From Acidobacteriaceae bacterium (GTDB taxonomy: Bacteria; Acidobacteriota; Terriglobia; Terriglobales; Acidobacteriaceae): a DNA stretch of 64,000 nt. Each line of letters starts with the position of its first letter. Within the stretch, counting starts at the first letter, position 1. The DNA is taken from contig PLBY01000155.1 in NCBI GenBank assembly GCA_003134655.1, forward strand, positions 106,559 to 170,558, written 5' to 3'. A program made the position numbers and the translations under genes. Shown here piece by piece: positions 26,040-34,579 of this stretch. A model generated the notes under the pieces. It had not been told where the DNA came from. It was given only the letters and a program-made list of their open reading frames with translations, and searched no databases.

Positions 26040-28184
26040 ATGAATTTCGCGGCGATCTTTGCGTGCATTCTGACTTTGAGCGTGCTGACAACTGCCGGCG
26101 CGGGGTCGGGGCCGGCGTCGGCAAAGTCCACAGAAAAGAGTTCGCACTACGACTGGGCGGTGTATGGCGGGACTCCCGAGAACAATCATTTTTCCCCTCT
26201 CAAGCAGATCAATCGCAGCAACGTAAAACAACTCGGAGTTGCTTGGACATTCGATACCGAAGAAGAGGGCGGGCTGCAGACCAGCCCGATTGTCGTTGAC
26301 GGCGTGCTGTACGGTTTGACGCCGTCGCAGAAGGTATTTGCCCTGAATGCGGCGACGGGAAAGCTCCTATGGAAGTTCGACTCCGGGATTAAAGGGACTC
26401 AGCCGGATCGGGGGCTGGCTTTTTGGAGTGACAACAAGGAGCACCGAATCCTGGTCGCGGTAATGAACTTCGTCTACGCGCTCGACGCCGCGACTGGTAA
26501 GCCGATTTCAAGTTTCGGAAAGGACGGGCGCATCGATCTCCGCGAGGATTTGGGACGCGATCCTACGGCGCAGTCGATTTATGCGACCAGCCCGGCCGTG
26601 ATTTACAAAGACCTCATGATCGTGGGCGGGCGCGAGTCTGAGACCTTGCCTGCGTCTCCGGGCGACGTGCGGGCCTATGACGTGCCCAGCGGGAAATTGC
26701 GGTGGTCGTTCCACTCGATTCCGCATCCTGGCGAGTTTGGCTACGACACCTGGCCGAAAGAAGCGTGGAAGACGAGCGGCGCCGCGAACAACTGGACTGG
26801 GATGACGGTCGATACGCATCGCGGGATTGTCTATGTCCCGACTGGCTCGGCGGCATTTGACTTCTACGGAGCAGATCGGCTCGGCGATGATCTATTCGCG
26901 AACTGCCTGATCGCTTTGAACGCCGAGACCGGCGAGCGCATCTGGCATTTTCAGGCCGTGAAGCACGATCTCTGGGACCGCGATTTCCCCGCGCCGCCTG
27001 TCCTTCTCACCGTCGAACGCGATGGCAAGAAAGTCGACGCGGTCGCGCAGACGACCAAGCAGGGATTTGTCTTTCTATTCGACCGGACGAATGGCAAGCC
27101 ACTGTTTCCCGTCGAGTGCCGTGAGTATCCTCCAAGCAATGTCCCAGGAGAAGTGGCAGCGCAGCAGCAATGCCTGCCTGCGAAGCCGGCGCCGTTCGCG
27201 CGCCAGTTGCTGACGGAGAGTCTTCTGAGCGAGCGCACGCCGGAAGTGCATCAATGGGCGCTGGAAAAGTTCCGCAGCTTTCGCAGCGAGGGACAGTTCG
27301 TTCCCTTCAGCGTGGGGAAAGACACGGTCATCTTTCCCGGATTCGATGGCGGCGCAGAGTGGGGCGGCGCCGCGGCCGATCCGGACACCGGAATTCTCTA
27401 TGTCAACGCGAACGATGTAGCCTGGACCGGTGCACTGGCGGAGAACACGGGCGAAAACAGCCCGAAGGCTGTGTACCTGAGTCAGTGCGCAGTGTGCCAC
27501 GGCGAAAAGATGGCGGGATCGCCTCCGGCGATTCCGTCGCTGGTGGGCGTTGGCGATCGGATGCCGGCCGCGGACGTCGCCGCCACGATCAAGAACGGCA
27601 AGGGCCGCATGCCCGGCTTCGCCAACCTGGAGAATGACAGCGAGCAGTGGTACGGATTGCTCTCGTATGTGATGAGCGGGGGCAAAGACAGCGGCACCAG
27701 AGAAAACAACGCCAAGGAAGTGGCGAGTTCCGGACCCGCACTGCCGGCGATCAAATATCACTTTACGGGATATCACAAGTTTCTGGACCCGGAAGGATAT
27801 CCCGCAGTGGCGCCTCCATGGGGAACGCTGAACGCCATCAATCTCAACACCGGCGAGTACGTCTGGAAGATTCCGTTGGGCGAGTATCCGGATCTCGCCG
27901 CGAAGGGCCAGAAAAGCACGGGCACCGAGAATTATGGAGGGCCGGTTGTAACCGCAGGCGGCCTGCTGTTCATCGGCGCGACCAACTTCGACAAGAAGTT
28001 TCGCGCCTTCGATAAGGCGACGGGCGCGCTGCTCTGGGAAACTACGCTGCCGTTCTCCGCGAACACGACTCCTGCAATCTACGAAGTGGATGGCAGGGAG
28101 TTCGTCGCAATCGCAGCGGGAGGAGGTAAGGACCCGAAGTCTAAGTCGGGTGGGGTGTATGTGGCGTTCGGGCTGAAGGAGTAA
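26040..28184 (+). CDS. PQQ-dependent dehydrogenase with inserted cytochrome c domain
   Basis: 714 residues with a signal peptide (LTLSVLTTAGAGSGPASA). The eight-bladed quinoprotein propeller is visible: YGGTPENNHFSPLKQINRSNV at the start, repeated LNAATGKLLWKFDSG-type tryptophan docking motifs, and WDRDFPAPPVLL. A cytochrome c segment (about 475-545) with CAVCH (C483, C486, H487) and a distal methionine (RMPGF) is inserted before the last blades, which resume at SGPALPAIKYHFTGY. The enzyme would oxidise an alcohol or sugar in the periplasm and pass electrons to its own haem. The substrate is not determinable. Confidence 0.88.
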   Translation: MNFAAIFACILTLSVLTTAGAGSGPASAKSTEKSSHYDWAVYGGTPENNHFSPLKQINRSNVKQLGVAWTFDTEEEGGLQTSPIVVDGVLYGLTPSQKVFALNAATGKLLWKFDSGIKGTQPDRGLAFWSDNKEHRILVAVMNFVYALDAATGKPISSFGKDGRIDLREDLGRDPTAQSIYATSPAVIYKDLMIVGGRESETLPASPGDVRAYDVPSGKLRWSFHSIPHPGEFGYDTWPKEAWKTSGAANNWTGMTVDTHRGIVYVPTGSAAFDFYGADRLGDDLFANCLIALNAETGERIWHFQAVKHDLWDRDFPAPPVLLTVERDGKKVDAVAQTTKQGFVFLFDRTNGKPLFPVECREYPPSNVPGEVAAQQQCLPAKPAPFARQLLTESLLSERTPEVHQWALEKFRSFRSEGQFVPFSVGKDTVIFPGFDGGAEWGGAAADPDTGILYVNANDVAWTGALAENTGENSPKAVYLSQCAVCHGEKMAGSPPAIPSLVGVGDRMPAADVAATIKNGKGRMPGFANLENDSEQWYGLLSYVMSGGKDSGTRENNAKEVASSGPALPAIKYHFTGYHKFLDPEGYPAVAPPWGTLNAINLNTGEYVWKIPLGEYPDLAAKGQKSTGTENYGGPVVTAGGLLFIGATNFDKKFRAFDKATGALLWETTLPFSANTTPAIYEVDGREFVAIAAGGGKDPKSKSGGVYVAFGLKE

Positions 28185-28205
28185 CCCCGTGATCGCTAGG
28201 GTCTT

Positions 28206-28235
28206 CTTCGTGAACCTTAGTGTCCTTAGTGGTTA
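28206..28235. repeat. Family D repeat (reverse copy)
   Basis: Reads in reverse as AACCACTAAGGACACTAAGG followed by TTCACGAAG. Related copies occur near 43034, 52222 and 59806. Confidence 0.75.
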
Positions 28236-28249
28236 GAGCTTTCGGATAG

Positions 28250-28663
28250 CTATTTGGTCTGGCTGCAGACTTCCTTGGTCACGAGCTCGACGAAGCCACC
28301 TTCTGGAAGCTTGCCGAACTGATCGTCATGCGTGGCTTTCTTGCTGACGACGAAACGTCCACTGTGATCGCGGGAGTAGAACCATTCTGAGGTTGGGGCG
28401 GCGGTACCACTGGCGCAATTGAAGCGCACCCGGGCGCGCATTTCGACGAACGGTCCACCCTGCGGAAGTTCTGCCGGTTCCTTGTATTCGACGCGGACCA
28501 GCGCCAGCCGCTGATTATTCTTGAGGACGCGCACCGAACTGACCGAGACTTTATCGCCGGCTTCGGTCTGCCCGACGACGCGCCAGTCTCCAGCCGCTCG
28601 GACAACCAGGCTGACCACGAGCACCAGCGCCATCACGGCGAAAACGATAAGGGCTTTTTTCAA
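28250..28663 (-). CDS. Secreted or anchored protein, surface-adhesin-E-like
   Basis: About 137 residues if TTG at 28663 is used, which gives KKALIVFAVMALVLVVSLVVRAA as an immediate signal or anchor; the frame also opens at TTG 28726. The mature part (DWRVVGQTEAGDKVSVSSVRVLKNNQRLALVRVEYKEP ... RVRFNCASG) resembles small proteins annotated surface-adhesin protein E. Two cysteines could form a disulphide. It is convergent with the PQQ dehydrogenase. The start is uncertain. Confidence 0.55.
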   Translation of the reverse strand: MKKALIVFAVMALVLVVSLVVRAAGDWRVVGQTEAGDKVSVSSVRVLKNNQRLALVRVEYKEPAELPQGGPFVEMRARVRFNCASGTAAPTSEWFYSRDHSGRFVVSKKATHDDQFGKLPEGGFVELVTKEVCSQTK

Positions 28664-28816
28664 CGCTAGATTTTCCCAAGTTCCGATTGCACGAGACACT
28701 CTCGTCGAAAAGAGCGATTCTGTCAACCGATTCCGGAAGAAAAGACCGTCTGCAATTCAATGCCCGTGTTATGGTTATGGGCGCAGTCGATTCCACTGCA
28801 AACCTGGGAAATTGGT

Positions 28817-29353
28817 ATGGAAATCCTTCATTCCACGACGTTTAAATCTCCGGTCGGGCCCTTGTTCCTGGCGGCGTCCGACCGCGGTCTGGGGGCGCTG
28901 GAGTTTGACGCGCGGCTGCCGGGGCAGCAGACGATTCGTCCCAACCCGCGCGATCTGCGGGCCGAGACGAAATCCGTCCGCTTCGAGGATTCTGCCAGCG
29001 GGTTGCGTCCTTATGTGCGTGAGCTTGAGGAATATTTTGCGGGCAAGAGGCGCGAGTTCAACTTCGCCCTCGATCTTCGCGGCACGGACTTTCAACTCGC
29101 GTGCTGGCGCGCCCTGCTGGCGATTCCCTATGGTGAAACGCGCTCTTACGGCGATATTGCCCGCGCCGTCGGCAGGCCTCAGGGGTTTCGCGCAGTCGGG
29201 ATGACGAACAATCGCAATCCGGTGGCGATCGTTGTCCCCTGCCATCGCGTGATCGCGTCCGATGGCACACTGTGCGGCTACGGCGGAGGCCTCGACGTGA
29301 AGCGAAAGCTGCTGGAACTGGAAGGCGCGCTGAGCGGGACGCTGGCGGCTTAG
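28817..29353 (+). CDS. ogt: Methylated-DNA--protein-cysteine methyltransferase
   Basis: 178 residues from the ATG at 28817, where the family start MEILHSTTFKSPVGPLFLAAS lies. It removes O6-methyl groups from guanine by irreversible transfer to its own cysteine. The active-site motif VPCHRVIASDGTLCGYGGGL, the helix FQLACWRALLAIPYGETRSYGDIA and the arginine finger region GRPQGFRAVG are all intact. No Ada-type regulator domain is fused. It is single-gene, followed by a family E repeat. Confidence 0.93.
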   Translation: MEILHSTTFKSPVGPLFLAASDRGLGALEFDARLPGQQTIRPNPRDLRAETKSVRFEDSASGLRPYVRELEEYFAGKRREFNFALDLRGTDFQLACWRALLAIPYGETRSYGDIARAVGRPQGFRAVGMTNNRNPVAIVVPCHRVIASDGTLCGYGGGLDVKRKLLELEGALSGTLAA

Positions 29354-29367
29354 CGATCCAATTCCCT

Positions 29368-29443
29368 GATTATTGATTGATGATTGTTGATTGAAAAGCA
29401 AGAGCGGATTTTCAATCATCAATCAACAATCATCAGTCATCAA
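29368..29443. repeat. Family E palindrome (TGATTGTTGATTGA)
   Basis: TTGATTGATGATTGTTGATTGA pairs with the TCAATCATCAATCAACAATC side. It covers the region in which the permease frame opens. Confidence 0.75.
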
Positions 29444-29450
29444 TTCTCCA

Positions 29451-30773
29451 TTGACCACGAACGGCAAATCCTCCACGCTGCGCAAGGCCGGCCTCTTCTA
29501 TCTCGTCTTCGTCATGTTCTCCTACACGACGGGCGGACCCTTCGGACTCGAGGACATGGTCACCACCTCGGGCCCGGGGATGACGCTGATCTATCTGCTG
29601 GTCCTGCCATTTTTCTGGTGCATCCCCGTATCGCTGGTGTCGGCGGAGTTGACCACCTGCATGCCCGTCGAGGGCGGCTTCTATCGCTGGACGCGCGTGG
29701 CCTTCGGCGATTTCTGGGGATTCCTTGCCGGCTGGTGGAACTGGACTGCATCCTTCCTTCTGGGCGGCGCCTATGCGGTCCTGTTCACCGATTATCTCGT
29801 GTACTACTTTCCGAAGATGACGTGGTGGGAGCACTACCTTGTCTCGGTCGCGCTCATCGTCGTGCTCACCTGGATTAATGTGCGTGGCATTGAGATGGTG
29901 GGCCAGGTCGCGACTGCCTTGGAAGTTTTCATTTTCATCCCGGTGGCGACGATGATCGTCATCGCTCTGTTGCACTGGCACCACAATCCGTTTCTGCCGT
30001 TGGTGCCTCCCCATCAGGCGACGTTCAAGGTTTTCGGCGTAGGGCTGGCGCTGGGGCTGTGGCTCTACTCGGGCTACGAACAGCTCTCAACCGTGGCCGA
30101 AGAAGTAGAGAACCCGCAGCGGTCCTATCCGCGGGCGTTGGCGGTGGTAGTGCCGCTCTCGATTGCCGCGTACTTCCTGCCGACCATTGCAGGACTCGCG
30201 TCGGCAGGCAACTGGGAAAAATGGCACACCGGATTCTTTTCAGACGCCGCCAGCATGATCGGTGGCCCGTGGCTCGGCACGTGGATGACGCTGGCTGCGA
30301 TGGTGGGCAACGTCGCGCTGCTGAATAGCACCGTGTTGACGACGACTCGCATGCCGTTCGCAATGGCGGAAGATGGATACCTCCCGCGAATCCTTACCCG
30401 CAAGCATCCGCGCTACGGGACGCCGTGGCTGGCGATCGTTGTGTCGGCCGTCATCTACGGGCTGTTAGCTTGGCAGAGCCTGGCCGAACTGATCTCGGTG
30501 TACATCTGGCTGCGTTCAGCGACGACAGTACTGACGGTGCTGTCGGCATGGAAACTGCGCCGCACGCAGCCGGAATTGAAGCGTTCGTTCACAATCCCCG
30601 GTGGCCGGATTGGTTTGCTCTACGTGGTGGGTGCGCCAGTAGTGATGGCTCTCGTTGCGCTGCTGGGCAGCGACCGATTCGGCCTGATCGGCGGTGCGAT
30701 CGCGATCGTGGTGGGGCCGATTGTGTACTTCGGACTGCGGCGAACTGTGAGACGAGATGGTCTGTCATCCTGA
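29451..30773 (+). CDS. APC-superfamily amino acid/amine permease
   Basis: About 440 residues with 12 predicted membrane spans. The first span holds the APC substrate motif (FSYTTGGPFGLEDMV), and GLWLYSGYEQLSTVAEEVENPQRSYPRAL is the conserved loop after span 6. Substrate is an amino acid or polyamine. The open frame begins at TTG 29391 inside a family E repeat; TTG at 29451 is the first start beyond it, but neither has a good ribosome-binding site. Its stop codon is supplied by the next palindrome (TCATCCTGA). It converges on an amine-oxidase-like gene. Confidence 0.85.
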   Translation: MTTNGKSSTLRKAGLFYLVFVMFSYTTGGPFGLEDMVTTSGPGMTLIYLLVLPFFWCIPVSLVSAELTTCMPVEGGFYRWTRVAFGDFWGFLAGWWNWTASFLLGGAYAVLFTDYLVYYFPKMTWWEHYLVSVALIVVLTWINVRGIEMVGQVATALEVFIFIPVATMIVIALLHWHHNPFLPLVPPHQATFKVFGVGLALGLWLYSGYEQLSTVAEEVENPQRSYPRALAVVVPLSIAAYFLPTIAGLASAGNWEKWHTGFFSDAASMIGGPWLGTWMTLAAMVGNVALLNSTVLTTTRMPFAMAEDGYLPRILTRKHPRYGTPWLAIVVSAVIYGLLAWQSLAELISVYIWLRSATTVLTVLSAWKLRRTQPELKRSFTIPGGRIGLLYVVGAPVVMALVALLGSDRFGLIGGAIAIVVGPIVYFGLRRTVRRDGLSS

Positions 30774-30852
30774 GGTCCGCGTTCTCTGCGGGCCGGAGGA
30801 TCTATGCAATCTGCGGCGCCTGCACGGGTCCTTCGCTTTGCTCAGGATGACA
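30763..30852. repeat. Family C palindrome overlapping a stop codon
   Basis: TGTCATCCTGAG at the left and CTCAGGATGACA at the right, with AGGATCTATGCA and CGCTTTG inside. The left arm contributes the last codons and TGA of the upstream permease gene. Confidence 0.8.
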
Positions 30853-30888
30853 CGTTCCGCTTGGACATGAGGGATATCGCTCCTCGAG

Positions 30889-32187
30889 CTAGCTCACCCA
30901 ATCCAGAAACCTGTACCACGCCCCCGCGAACGGCAGGAACCACGGCTTCCCGTTGTACATCCCGAGCGGCGCGCCCGGGAACGGAATCCCGACGAACGGA
31001 TTCTCCGGCTTATCTCCCGCCATGAGTTCCGCAATTTTCTGACCCTGGTACGTCGCCATCGCGACGCCGTGTCCCGCGTACCCCACCGCGTAGTACATGC
31101 CGTCCATCTGGCCGGCGTGGGGCATAATGTCGAACGCGAAATCAAGCGTGCCACCCCAGACGTGGTCGATCTTGGCGTCGCTGAGTTGCGGATAGACGTC
31201 GATCATGCCGCGGCGCAGAATGCCGGCGCTCTGGCGGACGGTCTGGTCGGTCTCAGGGAAGAACGCGGCGCGGCCGCCGAACAGCATGCGGCGGTCCGGG
31301 GTGAGCCGGTAGTAGTACAGAAAGTTCTTCGAGTCATAGATCATGCGGTTGCGCGGGCTGAGGTCGCGCGCCAGCGCTTCAGGAAGAACTTCGGTGGTAA
31401 TGATGAACGATCCGATGGGGATCAGCTTTTTCTGAAGAGAGGGCGTGGCCTTGCCCGTATACCCGCTGGTCCCGACGAAGACTTCGTGCGCCCACAGCGG
31501 CCCGCGCGACGTTTGCACCTTCCATCCCGCCTCTCCCTGGCGCGAGTCGCGCTCGATGCTTTCCACCCGCGCGTGTTCGAATATCTCCGCTCCCGCCTTC
31601 ACAGCGGCGCGAGCGAGTCCGGCGACATAGCGTGCCGGATTGCACCCCGCACTGACTTCATCCACTATGCCGCCGTAGTAGATGGTCGATCCGATCTCGG
31701 TACTCAATTCGTTCTTTGGGACTACCCTCAGCGTGTGTTGGAACTCCCGGGCGATGACTTCAGCTTGCCGGGCATAGTCGTCGAAGTGCTTCTGCTTACA
31801 TGCGACTTCCAGATGTCCACAACGGGCGAAGCCGCAGTCGATCTGTTCGTCGCGGACGATCTGCTCCACGCAATCGATGGACGCAAGCGACGCGGCGTAC
31901 ATCCGCTGGGTCCGTTCCCGTCCGTACATGGAGATGAGTTTGTTGACCCCCAGCTTCATCCCGGTCAGGACCATGCCTCCGTTGCGCGAACTCGCGCCCC
32001 AGCCGATGTTCTCGGATTCGAGTACGGCCACTCTCGCTCCGCGCTGGGCGAGGGTGCGCGCGGCGGATAGCCCGGTAAAGCCTGCCCCCATCACCGCCAC
32101 ATCGACGATCTCAGGGACACGGCGGGAGGTGTCCAAAACAGGGAATTCGGTCGTGGTGAGCCAGTAGTTATGTTCTTGCAGGGGCAT
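30889..32187 (-). CDS. FAD-dependent amine oxidoreductase (DAO family, PuuB-like)
   Basis: 432 residues from the ATG at 32187 (the frame opens at 32244). The dinucleotide motif DVAVMGAGFTGLSAARTLAQRGARVAVLE and the GWGASSRNGGM segment are those of the DAO family branch containing gamma-glutamylputrescine oxidase. WGGTLDFAFDIMPHAGQMDGMYYAVGYAGHGVAMATY is the C-terminal FAD site. It would oxidise a secondary or primary amine with O2 or another acceptor. The facing APC permease could supply the substrate, an inference from position only. Confidence 0.85.
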   Translation of the reverse strand: MPLQEHNYWLTTTEFPVLDTSRRVPEIVDVAVMGAGFTGLSAARTLAQRGARVAVLESENIGWGASSRNGGMVLTGMKLGVNKLISMYGRERTQRMYAASLASIDCVEQIVRDEQIDCGFARCGHLEVACKQKHFDDYARQAEVIAREFQHTLRVVPKNELSTEIGSTIYYGGIVDEVSAGCNPARYVAGLARAAVKAGAEIFEHARVESIERDSRQGEAGWKVQTSRGPLWAHEVFVGTSGYTGKATPSLQKKLIPIGSFIITTEVLPEALARDLSPRNRMIYDSKNFLYYYRLTPDRRMLFGGRAAFFPETDQTVRQSAGILRRGMIDVYPQLSDAKIDHVWGGTLDFAFDIMPHAGQMDGMYYAVGYAGHGVAMATYQGQKIAELMAGDKPENPFVGIPFPGAPLGMYNGKPWFLPFAGAWYRFLDWVS

Positions 32188-32355
32188 AGAGTTACGCGTC
32201 CAGAACGGCAAACAGCCGTTCCCTGGGTGCGGGCGACCGAGCATTCTAGCAAGCGTGCTCCCCAGCAGTACATGTACCTGTGGCCACCGGATCGGTGCCA
32301 GCGGCCCCCTCGGTAATCTTGCCCCCGTTACTGGCTACCCCTAGTCTGAAGGAGC

Positions 32356-34347
32356 ATGGCCCTTCGCTGCCTCTTGTTCTCCTCGGACGCGGGGACGGCT
32401 ACGCCTGTTCTTCAGGTGCTGGCTGGTCTCGATGTGGAGGGAGAGCACTGCTCTGACGCGGTAGCCACAGTCGAAAAAGTCAGTCATCAGAATTTTCAGA
32501 TCGTCATCATTGATTGGGATCAGCAGCCGGAAGCCAGGCTGCTTCTCACAGCAGCCCGCGAGCGCAAGGCCTCCGAACGTCCTCTGACCCTGGCCATCGT
32601 AAGCGATGACGCCAGCGTTCCGCAGGCGCTGCAGGCGGGCGCGAACTCGATTTTGCGCAAGCCGATCATGCTCAATCAGGTCAAGGACACTTTGACCACG
32701 GCACGCGATCTGTTGCGCTCGAAGCAGGAATCAGCGGCCAATGCGGCGCAGGCGGCGGCTGGCGCGTCCTCCGGTTCGGTTTCAACGATCTCGCACAGCA
32801 TCGATTCGTCCAAGGAGAAAGCACTGCGCGCCGGCGAGTTTTTGCATTCCGCCGGTACGGCTCCGGGCGGCCAGTTCGAGACCGATTCGGATGTGCATGA
32901 GTCTCTGGCGCCGACCTCGGTCGAACCCGTGGACCTCCTCAAGGATTTGGAACCGATGGCTGCGGCGGTGGCCACAAACGTAGCCGAAGAGAAGCCGGCC
33001 CCTGTTCCGCCGGCTCCAGTTGCATCTCCACCTCCACCATCTCCGTCGAACGAGCCTCGCGGCTTGGAGTGGTATCTGAAAACACGCGCGGGCAGCCACT
33101 TGCCCCCGAGTCCAGAGCGCGCGTCGTCCCCTCCAGCGCCCGGGAAACCCGAATTGGTCGGCTTCGACCAGCCTTACTCCCCGACTCCTTCTGCGGGTTC
33201 AAGCGATGCGGCGCAACGGCCGGCTCCCGAAGTGAAGCCGAACCAGCCTGACATCCAGGAGCAGAAGCAGGAACAGAAGCGCGAGCAGAAGAAAGAGGCG
33301 GAACTCTTCGCCTATATTGAAGGAGGAAGCAGCGAAGCCGACGAAAAGTCCCGGCCGCGCTTCCGGCACACGGGGGCAATCATCGGCGCGCTGGTTCTGG
33401 CGAGTTGCTCGATCGCAATCGCGCCACAGGCGCCCTGGCATCCGAACCTGCGTACATTCTGGATCCATAAGCAGCAGGCACTCCGCGTCTGGCTGAACCC
33501 GCAGCCGGCCACTCCGGCGCAGGAACCCGTGGCTCACGAAAACTTTGGCCGCGCCGGGGATGAGTACAAGCTCCCCGTTGCCGAGACCATCCCGGACGCC
33601 ACCACCGATCCCTCGCAAATCCAGGTGCTGCCCGTAGTGGACCCGACTATCAAGAAACCGAACAGCTTAGGTGGCAACGCGATCCAGCTTCCACCGGCAG
33701 ACCCCACCGCCGCGACTCCGAGTGACCAGGCGCCACCTTCCGGAACCCAGGCCCCCGAGAGTCAGGCGCCGCCATCCGCTCCTGAGTCCACGCAGCCTTC
33801 CACCGCACCAGCAGAGACCTCCCCATCGCCGGCGCCGCCGGCTGTGGCTCAGGTGGTCAGCGCGCCGCAGCATTCCGATCCGTTTACGGCGGCGCCTCCA
33901 CCGGCTGCTTCCACGCCGCCGCGACCTGCGCCTCCGAAGAATCAGGAACAGCACACCGCGTCGACTCCGGCCAACGTTCCGTCGAGCCTGAAGTCCCACA
34001 TGGCTGCCATGACTCCCGACGCCGGCGGGAACAAATCCCCGGAGTCCGCCATGCCTTCAATCGAGCCAGTCAGCGTCCCCGAATTCACCGAGCGCGCCCT
34101 TCTCGCGGAACAGCCAGAGATAGCGTATCCCGCCAACCCCAAGGCGCAGCCGGGAACGGTAATCCTGCAGGTCTTGATTGGGCGCGACGGCACAGTGCAA
34201 GATGCCAAATTCATGCAGGGATCGCTGGCCTTTGCGCGATCCGCGATCGACGGCGTCAAGCTCTGGAAATTCAAGCCCTATGTCATGAACGGGCGCCCCG
34301 TGTCGGTGCAGACTCTGCTGACCATCAGCTTCAAACCAGGACAGTGA
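32356..34347 (+). CDS. Receiver domain-TM-TonB fusion protein
   Basis: 663 residues in three parts. Residues about 1-115 are a response-regulator receiver fold with phosphorylatable D53 (QIVIIDWDQ) and the conserved lysine in ILRKPI. A long Pro/Ala/Ser region follows, broken by one membrane span (about 335-355, TGAIIGALVLASCSIAIAPQ). The C terminus (about 575-663, PEIAYPANPKAQPGTVILQVLIGRDG ... KFKPYVMNGRPV) is a TonB C-terminal domain, the periplasmic part that contacts outer-membrane receptors. Combining cytoplasmic phosphorylation input with TonB output in one chain is unusual. AAGGAG sits only one base before the ATG. Confidence 0.82.
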   Translation: MALRCLLFSSDAGTATPVLQVLAGLDVEGEHCSDAVATVEKVSHQNFQIVIIDWDQQPEARLLLTAARERKASERPLTLAIVSDDASVPQALQAGANSILRKPIMLNQVKDTLTTARDLLRSKQESAANAAQAAAGASSGSVSTISHSIDSSKEKALRAGEFLHSAGTAPGGQFETDSDVHESLAPTSVEPVDLLKDLEPMAAAVATNVAEEKPAPVPPAPVASPPPPSPSNEPRGLEWYLKTRAGSHLPPSPERASSPPAPGKPELVGFDQPYSPTPSAGSSDAAQRPAPEVKPNQPDIQEQKQEQKREQKKEAELFAYIEGGSSEADEKSRPRFRHTGAIIGALVLASCSIAIAPQAPWHPNLRTFWIHKQQALRVWLNPQPATPAQEPVAHENFGRAGDEYKLPVAETIPDATTDPSQIQVLPVVDPTIKKPNSLGGNAIQLPPADPTAATPSDQAPPSGTQAPESQAPPSAPESTQPSTAPAETSPSPAPPAVAQVVSAPQHSDPFTAAPPPAASTPPRPAPPKNQEQHTASTPANVPSSLKSHMAAMTPDAGGNKSPESAMPSIEPVSVPEFTERALLAEQPEIAYPANPKAQPGTVILQVLIGRDGTVQDAKFMQGSLAFARSAIDGVKLWKFKPYVMNGRPVSVQTLLTISFKPGQ

Positions 34348-34523
34348 AAATAAGTTGTTTGTTTTGTTGAAGACCGCAGGGAACTCCTCCGCGCGACCTT
34401 CCTGCCGAATGACAGAACCCGCTTTCGTTCGTCTATTGAGACGATAGCGGAGCTCAACTCCCTGCGTTACCGATGGGGCACAAAAGCAAGCACCCTGGGG
34501 ATCGAAATCCGCATCTAGAGAGA

Positions 34524-34529
34524 TATAAT
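34524..34529 (+). promoter_or_regulatory. Perfect -10 box before the S41-like gene
   Basis: TATAAT lies about 50 bases before the ATG at 34580. The -35 region (about 34501-34507, ATCGAAA) is weak. No other element is evident in the 34348-34579 gap. Confidence 0.45.
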
Positions 34530-34579
34530 AGGCAGAGTTTCTCAGGAAGCAGTTCCTTCCAGAAGAAGATCAAAAACAG

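Noticed and set aside
25922..26299. 125-codon plus-strand frame before the PQQ gene
   Set aside because: It overlaps the PQQ dehydrogenase start in another frame and shows no family sequence.
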